A stretch of 31,530 bases of DNA. Origin: a virus. Where the stretch lies: positions 1 to 31,530 of the IMG/VR virus record IMGVR_UViG_3300031234_000026. One strand, written 5' to 3'. Positions 22,098 through 29,398 of the stretch are shown here, piece by piece. The notes beneath the pieces were generated by a model, which was not told the origin of the DNA, searched no databases, and saw only the letters and a list, made by a program, of their open reading frames with translations. The number at the start of each line of letters is the position of its first letter. Position 1 is the stretch's first letter. The position numbers were made by a program, and so were the translations under genes.

Positions 22098-23317
22098 CAG
22101 GAGTTGTCGATCCGGATGATGGCGTACGGGTGCCCGTACTGCGCCGACATGCGGCCCTTGCATTGGTATTCGAGCTCGTCGGCGCGAGACAAGACGGCAT
22201 TCAGCCCGTCGACACCTCCCTCACCGAAGTATCGAATCTTGAAAGGCTTTCGCTGCACGTTGAGGAGGCCGCCAAGGGCCGTGTCCTCGTTCGAGTCGCA
22301 GACGATGTAATAGGTCGTGTCGGACCCCGTCACCGTCTCCTTCTTGAAGTTGACCTGCCCCTGCAGCGTGCCCGACGCCACCACGAAGGGAATCTGCGCG
22401 TTGTACGTGACAGCCGCCCCGAACTCCTGCGCAATGATGGGCGTGCCAAGCCCCCATCCCGTGATGAGCTTCTCGACGTCGCCCGACCCTGCGCCGCCTG
22501 ATGCCGCTTGCGCGATCGTCTTGGCGTTGAGGAGCTGGCGCAGTCTGGGAGCCATCCGCGGCGGGATGATGATGTACAGCGGCCTCAGGAATCGCGGGTC
22601 AATGCCGTTCGGCATCTTCCACGACGCGATATAGGCGATCGCCTTGCCGAGATTCGTAAGCGCAACGTCGACCGTGACGGAGTCGTCAATCGGAAGCGCA
22701 CCGGGGTAGTATTGATTACCGGAGGGCGTCGAAACAGTGACCGCGGACCCGTGCAACCAATTGTAGTAGCCACCGAGCGTCGTCCTAAATGGGTTGTAGT
22801 AGTGACCCATTGAGTACGTGCCTGCGGGATTCGGGTTCCCCGTCGCGACGGTCGTGTCCATGAAGAACGGGAGACCGTCGTACGCCGTAGCGGATCCATC
22901 CGTATTCGCACCGTTCAGGACCAGCTGCGCGGCGAGCCTCTGCGGGTAGTATGCGATGTCGGAGCCGATGTTCTCGCTCCACTTCGAGAGCTCGTTTAGC
23001 CCTGTACCGTCGAGGTCCTCGAGCTGGTCGACTTGGACCTTGATGCCCTTGCCGTGCTTGAAGGTCGGATACTCGGCCGACTGAGTCACCATGTTCTCGA
23101 ATTTCATCGATCCCGAACCGCTTGGACCGATCGGCTCGATCGTCGCGGTGTCAAGGAACCACGTTACACGCTCAGTCTTTCCCTCGATCGGCGTGAGCCG
23201 CATCAAGCGATTGACCCACATATTCTCCCCTGACAGCCGCTTGGTGTAGGAGTGTTCGGTGATCGCCTTCATTCGGCGCTCGTACTGCATGACGAACTGC
23301 GGTGTTACATCAGACAT
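22097..23317 (-). CDS. Major capsid protein, Mu gpT-like
   Basis: A 406-residue protein of the Mu gpT type (HK97 fold). The opening (F-V-M-Q-Y-E-R-R-M-K-A-I-T-E) and the central I-D-P-R-F-L-R-P-L-Y-I-I-I-P-P motif fit, as does the C-terminal part with V-I-A-E/Q-type strands (P-I-I-A-Q-E-F-G). It follows the protease-scaffold and decoration genes as in Mu-like phages. ATG at 23317 has AAAGGA as ribosome site in a 29-bp gap. Confidence 0.8.
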   Translation of the reverse strand: MSDVTPQFVMQYERRMKAITEHSYTKRLSGENMWVNRLMRLTPIEGKTERVTWFLDTATIEPIGPSGSGSMKFENMVTQSAEYPTFKHGKGIKVQVDQLEDLDGTGLNELSKWSENIGSDIAYYPQRLAAQLVLNGANTDGSATAYDGLPFFMDTTVATGNPNPAGTYSMGHYYNPFRTTLGGYYNWLHGSAVTVSTPSGNQYYPGALPIDDSVTVDVALTNLGKAIAYIASWKMPNGIDPRFLRPLYIIIPPRMAPRLRQLLNAKTIAQAASGGAGSGDVEKLITGWGLGTPIIAQEFGAAVTYNAQIPFVVASGTLQGQVNFKKETVTGSDTTYYIVCDSNEDTALGGLLNVQRKPFKIRYFGEGGVDGLNAVLSRADELEYQCKGRMSAQYGHPYAIIRIDNS

Positions 23318-23346
23318 CGAAGTATCCTTTCTTTATTCCGCAGTCG

Positions 23347-23763
23347 TCAGACAGCCGGGGATTGAACGAGGACGCCCTTTTGTGGGTCGAGTTTCCACAC
23401 GCGACCGGCCGAGGAGTTGCCGGTCGCCTGCACGGAGTGGTCGTCGAGGACGTAGGCATTTGCGTAGAGAGCCGTGACCGCCGCGCCGCCGGTGGCGTTG
23501 TCCAGCCACTGGCACGCAACTTCTCGGTCGAGCTCGACGAGGCAGTAGATGCCGCCCGACGTGCCCCCCGAGTTGTTGACTGACTCGGCGGCGATACCGA
23601 CGGGGATCAGCGTCGTGGACGTCGCATTACCGATGGTCGCCACGTTGTTCGTGGTGTCGAGGTAGATGCGGGCGCCCTGCCACACCTGGACGGCGGCAAT
23701 GGGGAGCGCCTCGTTCTTCAGGGTCTCGAGGATCGGCTGACGCGGTTGGGTGAGAGCGCTCAC
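23347..23763 (-). CDS. Capsid decoration protein (DUF2190-like)
   Basis: A 138-residue protein placed between protease-scaffold and capsid. Features such as V-Q-V-W-Q-G-A-R-I-Y-L and T-L-I-P-V-G-I-A-A-E-S followed by V-E-L-D-R-E fit the small beta-rich cement proteins of phages. GTG at 23763 overlaps the upstream stop as GTGA. It would stabilise the expanded shell from outside. Confidence 0.65.
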   Translation of the reverse strand: MSALTQPRQPILETLKNEALPIAAVQVWQGARIYLDTTNNVATIGNATSTTLIPVGIAAESVNNSGGTSGGIYCLVELDREVACQWLDNATGGAAVTALYANAYVLDDHSVQATGNSSAGRVWKLDPQKGVLVQSPAV

Positions 23764-24404
23764 GATGCACCTCCGGCGGACTGCAGTTTCTTCAGGTGGT
23801 CACGTGCCTGTTCAGGGGTCATCGGGCCCAACGTCAGGGCACCCCCCTCGTGCGAGATACCGGCGAGCGGCGACTCGCCACCCATCCTCGCGGAGATGGC
23901 TTTGGCAGTTTGCTCGTCGACGAAGTCAGCAGAATCGTCGTTGTTCTGTCCTTTGCCGCGCGTGGGTGCGGACGCGAGCGCCATTGCGGGTCGACCGATT
24001 CGCTCCCACGTCTCGCAGGCTGCCTTGACCTCTGCGATCGGAAGCAGGTCTAGCGTCCTTCGCTGCGCCGCCGTGAAGTCAGGACGCGTCGAGTAGAGCG
24101 CGGCGCGGGCCTCGCCCTCTTCCTTGGCGAGCAGCTTCGTCTCCAGAGCATGGTGTGACGCTGCGAGCTTCGCGAACTCCGACGCGCTGACGGTCGCGAC
24201 GAATGCCTTCGCGGACGCCCCCTCTTCCTTCTTCGGTTCCTCGGCGGCGGCTTTGCCCTCTTCCTTCTTCGGTTCCTCCTTGGCCGGCGCCTTCTCCTTG
24301 TCGGTCTCTTCGTCGCCAAAGGCCGCCTCAAAGGCTTTTTCCATCGCTCCGAAAAAGGCCTTGCGAGCCGCCGCCTTCTTATCGACTTTTTCTTCCTCAG
24401 CCAT
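23760..24404 (-). CDS. Nested scaffold protein from internal start
   Basis: Inside the protease gene an ATG at 24404 (Met274) is preceded by AAGGAG 6 nt upstream, a better ribosome site than that of most genes here. It would give a 214-residue protein equal to the C-terminal part of the protease. That part is highly charged with Lys/Glu/Ala repeats and predicted coiled coil, as expected for scaffold. Nested scaffolds (lambda Nu3 inside gpC, Mu gpZ inside gpI) use this layout. Confidence 0.65.
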   Translation of the reverse strand: MAEEEKVDKKAAARKAFFGAMEKAFEAAFGDEETDKEKAPAKEEPKKEEGKAAAEEPKKEEGASAKAFVATVSASEFAKLAASHHALETKLLAKEEGEARAALYSTRPDFTAAQRRTLDLLPIAEVKAACETWERIGRPAMALASAPTRGKGQNNDDSADFVDEQTAKAISARMGGESPLAGISHEGGALTLGPMTPEQARDHLKKLQSAGGAS

Positions 24405-25223
24405 GGTCTTCTCCTTGGCCGGTGCGGCTGGTGCCGTGGCCTTGTCTGCACTCGCCGCCATGGCGAGCACGTCACTCCAGCTTCCAACCGCATCGGCGAG
24501 GCCGACGCTGACAGCCTCTTTGCCGAGGAAGCTCGCGCCCTCGAGCGCACGCAGGTCATCGGCGGTGATGCCTGGACGCATCTCGGCAACGAGGTCGAAA
24601 AATAGGCTCGCGTGGCCGTCGACTCGCTTCTGCACTTCGACGACAGCGTCCTCGGTTGTCGTCGTGTGAGGGTTCCCGTCCAGCTTTCGCGCACCGCTCG
24701 AGACCATCGTGATCGTGAGACCCATCGCGCGATCGGCTGCGGTCGCATCGACGATGGGCTGAAATATTCCAACGCTGCCAACGAGACTCGCGGGCGGCGT
24801 GACGATGACGGACGCGGCTGTCGAGAGCGCGTAGGCCGCGCTGCACGCCATGCCGTCCACAAAGGCAAAGAGAGGCTTCCCCGCGGCGGCGCACGTCGCG
24901 CGGATCTCGCGCGCGCACTCGATCATGCCAAGAACGTCACCGCCTGGGGAGTCGATCCGAAGAACGACCGCCTTCGACGACGATGCCGTGGCGGCCTCTA
25001 CTCGCCTCGCGATGTCGTCGTAGTTGTCCCAGCCTCGACCGTTGTGTTGAACAACGGGCCCCACGATATCCACGACGGCGGCGGATCCGCATTGTTCGAA
25101 GAGCGCGGGAGCACCGTCCGAAGAGATGACGATCATGCCGGGAGCGAAGCTCGCCCCGTAGGCTGAGGCCATGAGCGCCAGTGGGTCCGAGCCCGTAGGG
25201 CGGTAGGGAAGCACTTTCCTCAC
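23760..25223 (-). CDS. S49-family head maturation protease fused to scaffold
   Basis: A 487-residue protein. Residues 45-270 are an SppA-like serine peptidase with the Ser128-Lys180 dyad: Ser in G-M-A-C-S-A-A-Y-A and Lys in S-S-G-A-R-K. R-I-D-S-P-G-G-D at 89-96 is the usual oxyanion-loop signature. Residues 270 to the end are the charged, helical scaffold. It would process head proteins and itself during capsid maturation. GTG at 25223 overlaps the portal stop as GTGA. Confidence 0.85.
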   Translation of the reverse strand: MRKVLPYRPTGSDPLALMASAYGASFAPGMIVISSDGAPALFEQCGSAAVVDIVGPVVQHNGRGWDNYDDIARRVEAATASSSKAVVLRIDSPGGDVLGMIECAREIRATCAAAGKPLFAFVDGMACSAAYALSTAASVIVTPPASLVGSVGIFQPIVDATAADRAMGLTITMVSSGARKLDGNPHTTTTEDAVVEVQKRVDGHASLFFDLVAEMRPGITADDLRALEGASFLGKEAVSVGLADAVGSWSDVLAMAASADKATAPAAPAKEKTMAEEEKVDKKAAARKAFFGAMEKAFEAAFGDEETDKEKAPAKEEPKKEEGKAAAEEPKKEEGASAKAFVATVSASEFAKLAASHHALETKLLAKEEGEARAALYSTRPDFTAAQRRTLDLLPIAEVKAACETWERIGRPAMALASAPTRGKGQNNDDSADFVDEQTAKAISARMGGESPLAGISHEGGALTLGPMTPEQARDHLKKLQSAGGAS

Positions 25224-26653
25224 GCCGCCTCCGAGAGCTTGTCCGTGGAGACGGGCGGCTGGACAGCGCGGGCACGCGCGGCCGCGAGTTCGTCCAGCGA
25301 AGTGTCCTCGTCGTAGCCGTCAACGAGCCCACCTCGGACGGGGACATCGAAGCGGACCAGGATCTCGGTGACGTCGATCTCGATGGCGTTGCCGTCCTTG
25401 TCGGTGGCAGCCGGACGCGTAATCGTCCCGGTCACCTGGTCCACGACCGGGGCGAGAGCGTCTTTCAGGCTCTTGATCGCTCCGGCGGCTCCCGTGAGGG
25501 ACGAAGCGGCGATGACGAGATCCTTCGGCGTGGCCGTGTTCCACTCGACGCACGGGCACGTCGCGATGATGCCGATGCCTTTGCGCTGCGTCGCGTAGGC
25601 TGGGAGGATCTGAGTGTTGACCGTGTAGGCAAGTCCGTCGCCGGTGTCCTGTACGAGGTCGGATCGGATTGACTTGAATGCGTCGGCATTCTGAAAACCC
25701 GCACCGCCGTCCGTCGTGACCGACTGCCCCGAAAGACAGATCGTGTACTCCTTGTCGCTCGTATCGATGACGTGCTGGAAGACCTCGATGCCCGTCCCCT
25801 TTGACTCGATCAGCTTCACGTCCCAACCGACGGGCAGCGAAAAGACGGTGTCAGTGGCCCACGCCATGACGCGTCGGAAGAAGCCCTGACGCTGCTCGTC
25901 GTTCGCGCCGATGGGAGCGATCGCGACGCGGGCGGGGTTCGCGAGCTTGGCCGCGTAATTCGATCGATTGAGGAGCGCGTGCTCCTTGTTGATGAAACTT
26001 CGACCTAGCGCGGGCCAGGCCGCGGACTGCCACGGAGCGATGCGCCCGCCGCTTATGTGGAGCACCCATCGGCCATCGCCCGGGGTGATCGGCAGAAGGC
26101 CCGCCGAGGACTCGTAATACCAGCGGTTCTCCGTCCAGCGGTATTGCAGATACTCGGGGTCGAGGCGGATCAGGATCGGGTAGTCGCGACCCTCCACCGG
26201 CACGAGTTCGCCGACCCCAACACCGAGCACGATGCCGTCGGCCGCAAGCCTTGCGAGCTCACCGGGAGGGCACATGTCATCGAAGACGGACCGCGTCCCG
26301 TTTTTTGCGCGGAGCTCCTGACAAAGCTCGGCATCGCCATAAAACCGCTTCGGCAGCCGAACAAGGCCGGACGTTCGGGTGCCGAGGAGCCCCGCGAGCA
26401 CCCCGTCTCGCTGCATGGCGCGATAGAGTTGAGATGCGCTCGCCAGCATGCCGGCATCGGCCTGACGCTGGGCACGTTCGAGGTCGTCGAGGTACCAGCG
26501 AAGACGAGTCGTCGGCCAAAGCTGAATCTGTCCGCCAAGGTTTTTGCGGATTCGTTCAACGGACTTCGAGTCGATCGTCGGCCCGTTCTTAGGGTCAGCC
26601 GGCTGGTAGGCAGACACACCCAGAAGGGTGCGCGCGATAGCTCGGAGATCCAC
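25220..26653 (-). CDS. Portal protein, Mu gp29-like (DUF935)
   Basis: A 477-residue portal subunit. The N-terminal part with R-W-Y-L-D-D-L-E-R-A and the central G-I-V-L-G-V-G-V-G-E-L, D-P-E-Y-L-Q-Y-R-W and H-I-S-G-G-R-I-A-P-W blocks match the Mu gp29 family. So do T-I-C-L-S-G-Q-S-V-T-T-D-G-G-A-G-F and the helical C-terminus. It would form the dodecameric channel at one head vertex, to which the terminase docks. GTG at 26653 follows a perfect palindrome (26658-26672). Confidence 0.85.
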   Translation of the reverse strand: MDLRAIARTLLGVSAYQPADPKNGPTIDSKSVERIRKNLGGQIQLWPTTRLRWYLDDLERAQRQADAGMLASASQLYRAMQRDGVLAGLLGTRTSGLVRLPKRFYGDAELCQELRAKNGTRSVFDDMCPPGELARLAADGIVLGVGVGELVPVEGRDYPILIRLDPEYLQYRWTENRWYYESSAGLLPITPGDGRWVLHISGGRIAPWQSAAWPALGRSFINKEHALLNRSNYAAKLANPARVAIAPIGANDEQRQGFFRRVMAWATDTVFSLPVGWDVKLIESKGTGIEVFQHVIDTSDKEYTICLSGQSVTTDGGAGFQNADAFKSIRSDLVQDTGDGLAYTVNTQILPAYATQRKGIGIIATCPCVEWNTATPKDLVIAASSLTGAAGAIKSLKDALAPVVDQVTGTITRPAATDKDGNAIEIDVTEILVRFDVPVRGGLVDGYDEDTSLDELAAARARAVQPPVSTDKLSEAA

Positions 26654-26657
26654 GCTT

Positions 26658-26672
26658 GTGGCGTATCGCCAC
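26658..26672. promoter_or_regulatory. Palindrome upstream of portal gene, operator candidate
   Basis: GTGGCG-TAT-CGCCAC is a perfect 6-bp inverted repeat with a 3-base centre; ACGGCCGT (26671-26678) follows directly. It lies in the 41-bp gap between the XRE regulator gene and the portal gene. It could be bound by that regulator or form a hairpin next to the portal start. Confidence 0.4.
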
Positions 26673-26694
26673 GGCCGTCAACTCGGAGTTACAT

Positions 26695-26913
26695 TCAGCG
26701 CTTAGCCCATTCCCTACATGGTATCCCGATCTCGCGCTCGATGATGATGGCGAGGTCGAGGGAGGGACGCCGTTCCCCACTCGCGAGCTGAGAAACGTGC
26801 TGTCTCGTCACCTTGATCGCCTGAATCATTTCGGCGGTCGATATCTGAAGAACGGCGGCTGCAAATCGTTTGCGACCTTCGGTGATCATCCTGCCAGAGG
26901 CGTCTCGCTTCAC
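26695..26913 (-). CDS. Small XRE-family helix-turn-helix regulator
   Basis: A 72-residue protein. Residues 24-65 (T-A-E-M-I-Q-A-I-K-V-T-R-Q-H-V-S-Q-L-A-S followed by G-E-R-R-P-S-L) form a clear Cro/CI-type helix-turn-helix. GTG at 26913 gives a GTGA overlap with the glycosyltransferase stop, which is why the longer frame to 27030 is not used. A DNA-binding regulator inside the late operon, between cargo genes and portal, is unusual. The palindrome 23-37 bp downstream of its stop is a possible target. Confidence 0.75.
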   Translation of the reverse strand: MKRDASGRMITEGRKRFAAAVLQISTAEMIQAIKVTRQHVSQLASGERRPSLDLAIIIEREIGIPCREWAKR

Positions 26914-27659
26914 GAAACCTTCACCGAGCCGAAGTCGGCGACGCGTCCCCCATACCGGTGACTGCCGTGGTGACCGACCGGAGAGCCGGCGCCGAGGTAC
27001 ATCCAGATCGTGCCGTCGAGATCGCGCCATCGTCGGCAGAACGAGAGGTCCTCGGACAGGAGGTCTCGTCCCGCGGCAATCATCAGCTGAAAGAGGGCGA
27101 CCGTGGGCCGAGGCGGGCGCCCTCGACCCGGCCGATCGTAAAAGAGCAGCTCACTCTCGTAGACGTTGCACATCTTGACGAGCATCGACCGCGTGAGGAG
27201 CGCCATCCCGAGACCTATGGCCCCGATCTGATGCAGCATATGGCGTTCGTCTTCTTCGGCCCGTGGCTCGGGGTCATCGATCATGTGAATCGGGTACGCC
27301 ACGGGAAGGAGCGACGCAGCCGACTGCCTTGGACCCTCGACGAGCATCGCGCGCGCATCGTTTACCTCGGGCAGCTTCCGCCGGTACGGGGCGGCCACGA
27401 AGTCGCGGTCGGCCGCGATCATGCCGTCCACGACTTCGCGTCGGAAGTCGACGTCGGCGTCGATGAACAGCAGGTGACTGCAGTCTGTCTCCAAGAAGTC
27501 TGCGACGTACCGGCTACGGATCCTGACGAGGTCGCCGTCGTACATATCCGTCGGCATGTGAAACTCGTGCTTCGACGAGAGCAGTAGATGCATCATCGAG
27601 AACGCATAAGCCGCGTGGACGGTGCTGTCCTGACTTGGGGTGGCGATGAAGAGTTTCAA
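26910..27659 (-). CDS. GT-A glycosyltransferase
   Basis: A 249-residue protein. The N-terminal half is a nucleotide-sugar-binding fold with the metal-binding D-A-D motif (Asp67-Asp69) in L-L-F-I-D-A-D-V-D-F. The C-terminal half contains E-D-L-S-F-C-R-R-W, a typical acceptor-side E-D motif, and ends in G-S-P-V-G-H-H-G-S-H-R-Y-G-G. Similar proteins occur in several phages. The donor and acceptor are unknown. The start is TTG at 27659, overlapping the upstream stop as TTGA. Confidence 0.75.
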   Translation of the reverse strand: MKLFIATPSQDSTVHAAYAFSMMHLLLSSKHEFHMPTDMYDGDLVRIRSRYVADFLETDCSHLLFIDADVDFRREVVDGMIAADRDFVAAPYRRKLPEVNDARAMLVEGPRQSAASLLPVAYPIHMIDDPEPRAEEDERHMLHQIGAIGLGMALLTRSMLVKMCNVYESELLFYDRPGRGRPPRPTVALFQLMIAAGRDLLSEDLSFCRRWRDLDGTIWMYLGAGSPVGHHGSHRYGGRVADFGSVKVS

Positions 27660-27991
27660 GCGTCCACCTTTCTTTGATCGCTGTCGATAGAGTGACCGAG
27701 CGACCTACGAATCGCATCGCGGAGACGTCGGTTCGCTGCGGCGTAGCTTGCCTTTTGCTCGTCGCGCTCGACCTCGGATGGGTGCGGTCGGTCTGGAAGC
27801 AGAATGTACGGTGGCGAGGCATCTCGCTTCTCCTCGCCTCGGTAGAAGACGTCGATCGACTTTGCGTACGCCACGAGCGCCTCGACGACCGCGTCCGGGA
27901 TCCGGTTCCTCCCTTCGGGCGTGACCTCTTCAAGCTCCGGCGCCGTCGTCGCGCCAACACTACGCAACCGATCCTTCGTAATCTCTCTCAT
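27656..27991 (-). CDS. Hypothetical protein in the cargo block
   Basis: A 111-residue, highly charged protein. Helices are likely at about 38-52 (D-A-V-V-E-A-L-V-A-Y-A-K) and 78-97, joined by a Pro-rich loop (P-D-R-P-H-P). No family is recognised. It lies between two glycosyltransferase-like genes and overlaps both by 4 nt, so it may serve the same process. Confidence 0.55.
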   Translation of the reverse strand: MREITKDRLRSVGATTAPELEEVTPEGRNRIPDAVVEALVAYAKSIDVFYRGEEKRDASPPYILLPDRPHPSEVERDEQKASYAAANRRLRDAIRRSLGHSIDSDQRKVDA

Positions 27992-28812
27992 CGGTCTCCT
28001 CCAATCCCCACGCCCATCGCGCCGAGAGCCAGCTCGGCGACGCAAAGCCTGCACATCCTTGACCCTCTGCCGTTTGAGATCTGCGCTGCACGCGTCGAAC
28101 ACCACGAGCAGATGCCAGGGGGCGGCAGTTCGAGAAGCGGCGGGTTCCCGTTATTCGCCCAGAACAGCGTGCTTTCCAGCTGTAGACTATCGAACCCGTG
28201 CCACGTCACCGTCGCGCGACGGTGCGTGTGGTCGTCATTTCCGTAGGTGCTCTCGACGCTCACGTCGTGGTCGACCAGCGTCGGCACCGGATGAATCGTC
28301 ACGCGACCCGTGTCGACCACAAACGAGTTCAGTAGCTGGTCCTCGTTCTCAGCCTTGACGCGTTCGGGGTAGACGTCCTGCCACGCGATGAACTCTCCGA
28401 GCGTCTCGCGGTCGAGAAGGTACGCCCACCCTACGAGATGGCTCCGCGTCGCGTAAAACCGGTGACCCTGTCGTCGAATCTCTGGGCCGCTCGGGTGCAC
28501 GGCGGAGAGGCCAAGTACGATGCGCTTCGGGAGCGAAGACAGCATCGCGCGAAGGGCCGGCCAGATGTTGGGAGCTACGACGGTGTCGTCTTGGAGCGTG
28601 AGGAAGTAATCGGCCCCGCTCTCGAGTCCCCACTTCCACATTTTTCGGGGCCAAACCTTATTCGACTCACGATCTGAGAATTGACGCCAGTCGATGGCAT
28701 CGCTGCGCAGCTTCTCGCCACCGGGCGCGATCTGCTCCCATAGTCTTCGATAGCTCTCTGCGCGCGCAGGTATCCACGGGCAGTGAGGAAGTCCCAGTGC
28801 AATTGACTTCAT
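27988..28812 (-). CDS. Glycosyltransferase-like protein with C-terminal Cys4 motif
   Basis: A 274-residue protein. L-T-L-Q-D-D-T-V-V (Asp75, Asp76) resembles the metal and nucleotide-sugar site of GT-A enzymes, and E-N-E-D-Q-L-L-N-S-F at about 155-164 the acceptor-side motif. A separate tail carries C235-x2-C238 and C254-x2-C257, a likely zinc ribbon that could bind protein or DNA. The ATG at 28812 has GGAGAG about 4 nt upstream. The family assignment is by motif only. Confidence 0.65.
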   Translation of the reverse strand: MKSIALGLPHCPWIPARAESYRRLWEQIAPGGEKLRSDAIDWRQFSDRESNKVWPRKMWKWGLESGADYFLTLQDDTVVAPNIWPALRAMLSSLPKRIVLGLSAVHPSGPEIRRQGHRFYATRSHLVGWAYLLDRETLGEFIAWQDVYPERVKAENEDQLLNSFVVDTGRVTIHPVPTLVDHDVSVESTYGNDDHTHRRATVTWHGFDSLQLESTLFWANNGNPPLLELPPPGICSWCSTRAAQISNGRGSRMCRLCVAELALGAMGVGIGGDR

Positions 28813-28831
28813 CGTCTCTCCGGGGCGGAGT

Positions 28832-29398
28832 TCACGTCGGCACCCAGTGACGCCATACGACGCCGCGTACTTCGACAGCGTCGCCGAACGTTTCCTTGAC
28901 CGCCTGGACAACACCGGGGAACTCGCGCGACTCGTAGTCGTGGCCCGCGATCATTCCGCCCCGCCTCACCTTCGGAAGCCACGCCGCGATGTCGGCTCGG
29001 ACGTGCTCGTAACGGTGGTCGGCGTCGATGAATACGGCATCGACGCTCCCATCATCGAACGTTTGCGCCACCGTGGTCGACTCCCCCTGCACAATGCGCA
29101 TGTGGCGATCTGGCCCGTGAAGCTCGAGGTTCGTGCGGAAGCTCTCGATCGGGCTGCCGTAGCTCTGCATGCGTTCGAAGACGGACGGATGCAGGTTGTC
29201 GCCTCCCATGTGCTCAGACCACAAGTCGACCGCCACGATGTCGACGCGCCTCCGGACGACCGAACCCAGGAACGCGAACGATCGCCCGTACGCGCAACCC
29301 ACCTCCACGATCGTCCCTCGATCGATGTCGTTCGCCCATTCGCTATACAGGGCGAGCGTGTCCTTGCACGTCCACCCGGGTATGTCCTGCCATGTCAT
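28832..29398 (-). CDS. Class I SAM-dependent methyltransferase
   Basis: A 188-residue protein with the Rossmann-fold motif I E-V-G-C-A-Y-G-R-S (32-40), the ribose-binding acidic Asp58, and F-I-D-A-D-H-R-Y at 123-130. It matches the Methyltransf_24 / macrocin-O-methyltransferase-like group that often modifies sugars. It does not carry the N/D-P-P-Y motif of DNA adenine methylases. Its ATG overlaps the terminase stop as ATGA. Next to two glycosyltransferases, methylation of a sugar is the natural guess. Confidence 0.8.
   Translation of the reverse strand: MTWQDIPGWTCKDTLALYSEWANDIDRGTIVEVGCAYGRSFAFLGSVVRRRVDIVAVDLWSEHMGGDNLHPSVFERMQSYGSPIESFRTNLELHGPDRHMRIVQGESTTVAQTFDDGSVDAVFIDADHRYEHVRADIAAWLPKVRRGGMIAGHDYESREFPGVVQAVKETFGDAVEVRGVVWRHWVPT

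Noticed and set aside
28832-29398. Methyltransferase as a DNA modification enzyme
   Set aside because: No target-recognition region and no N/D-P-P-Y motif. The sequence resembles small-molecule or sugar O-methyltransferases.
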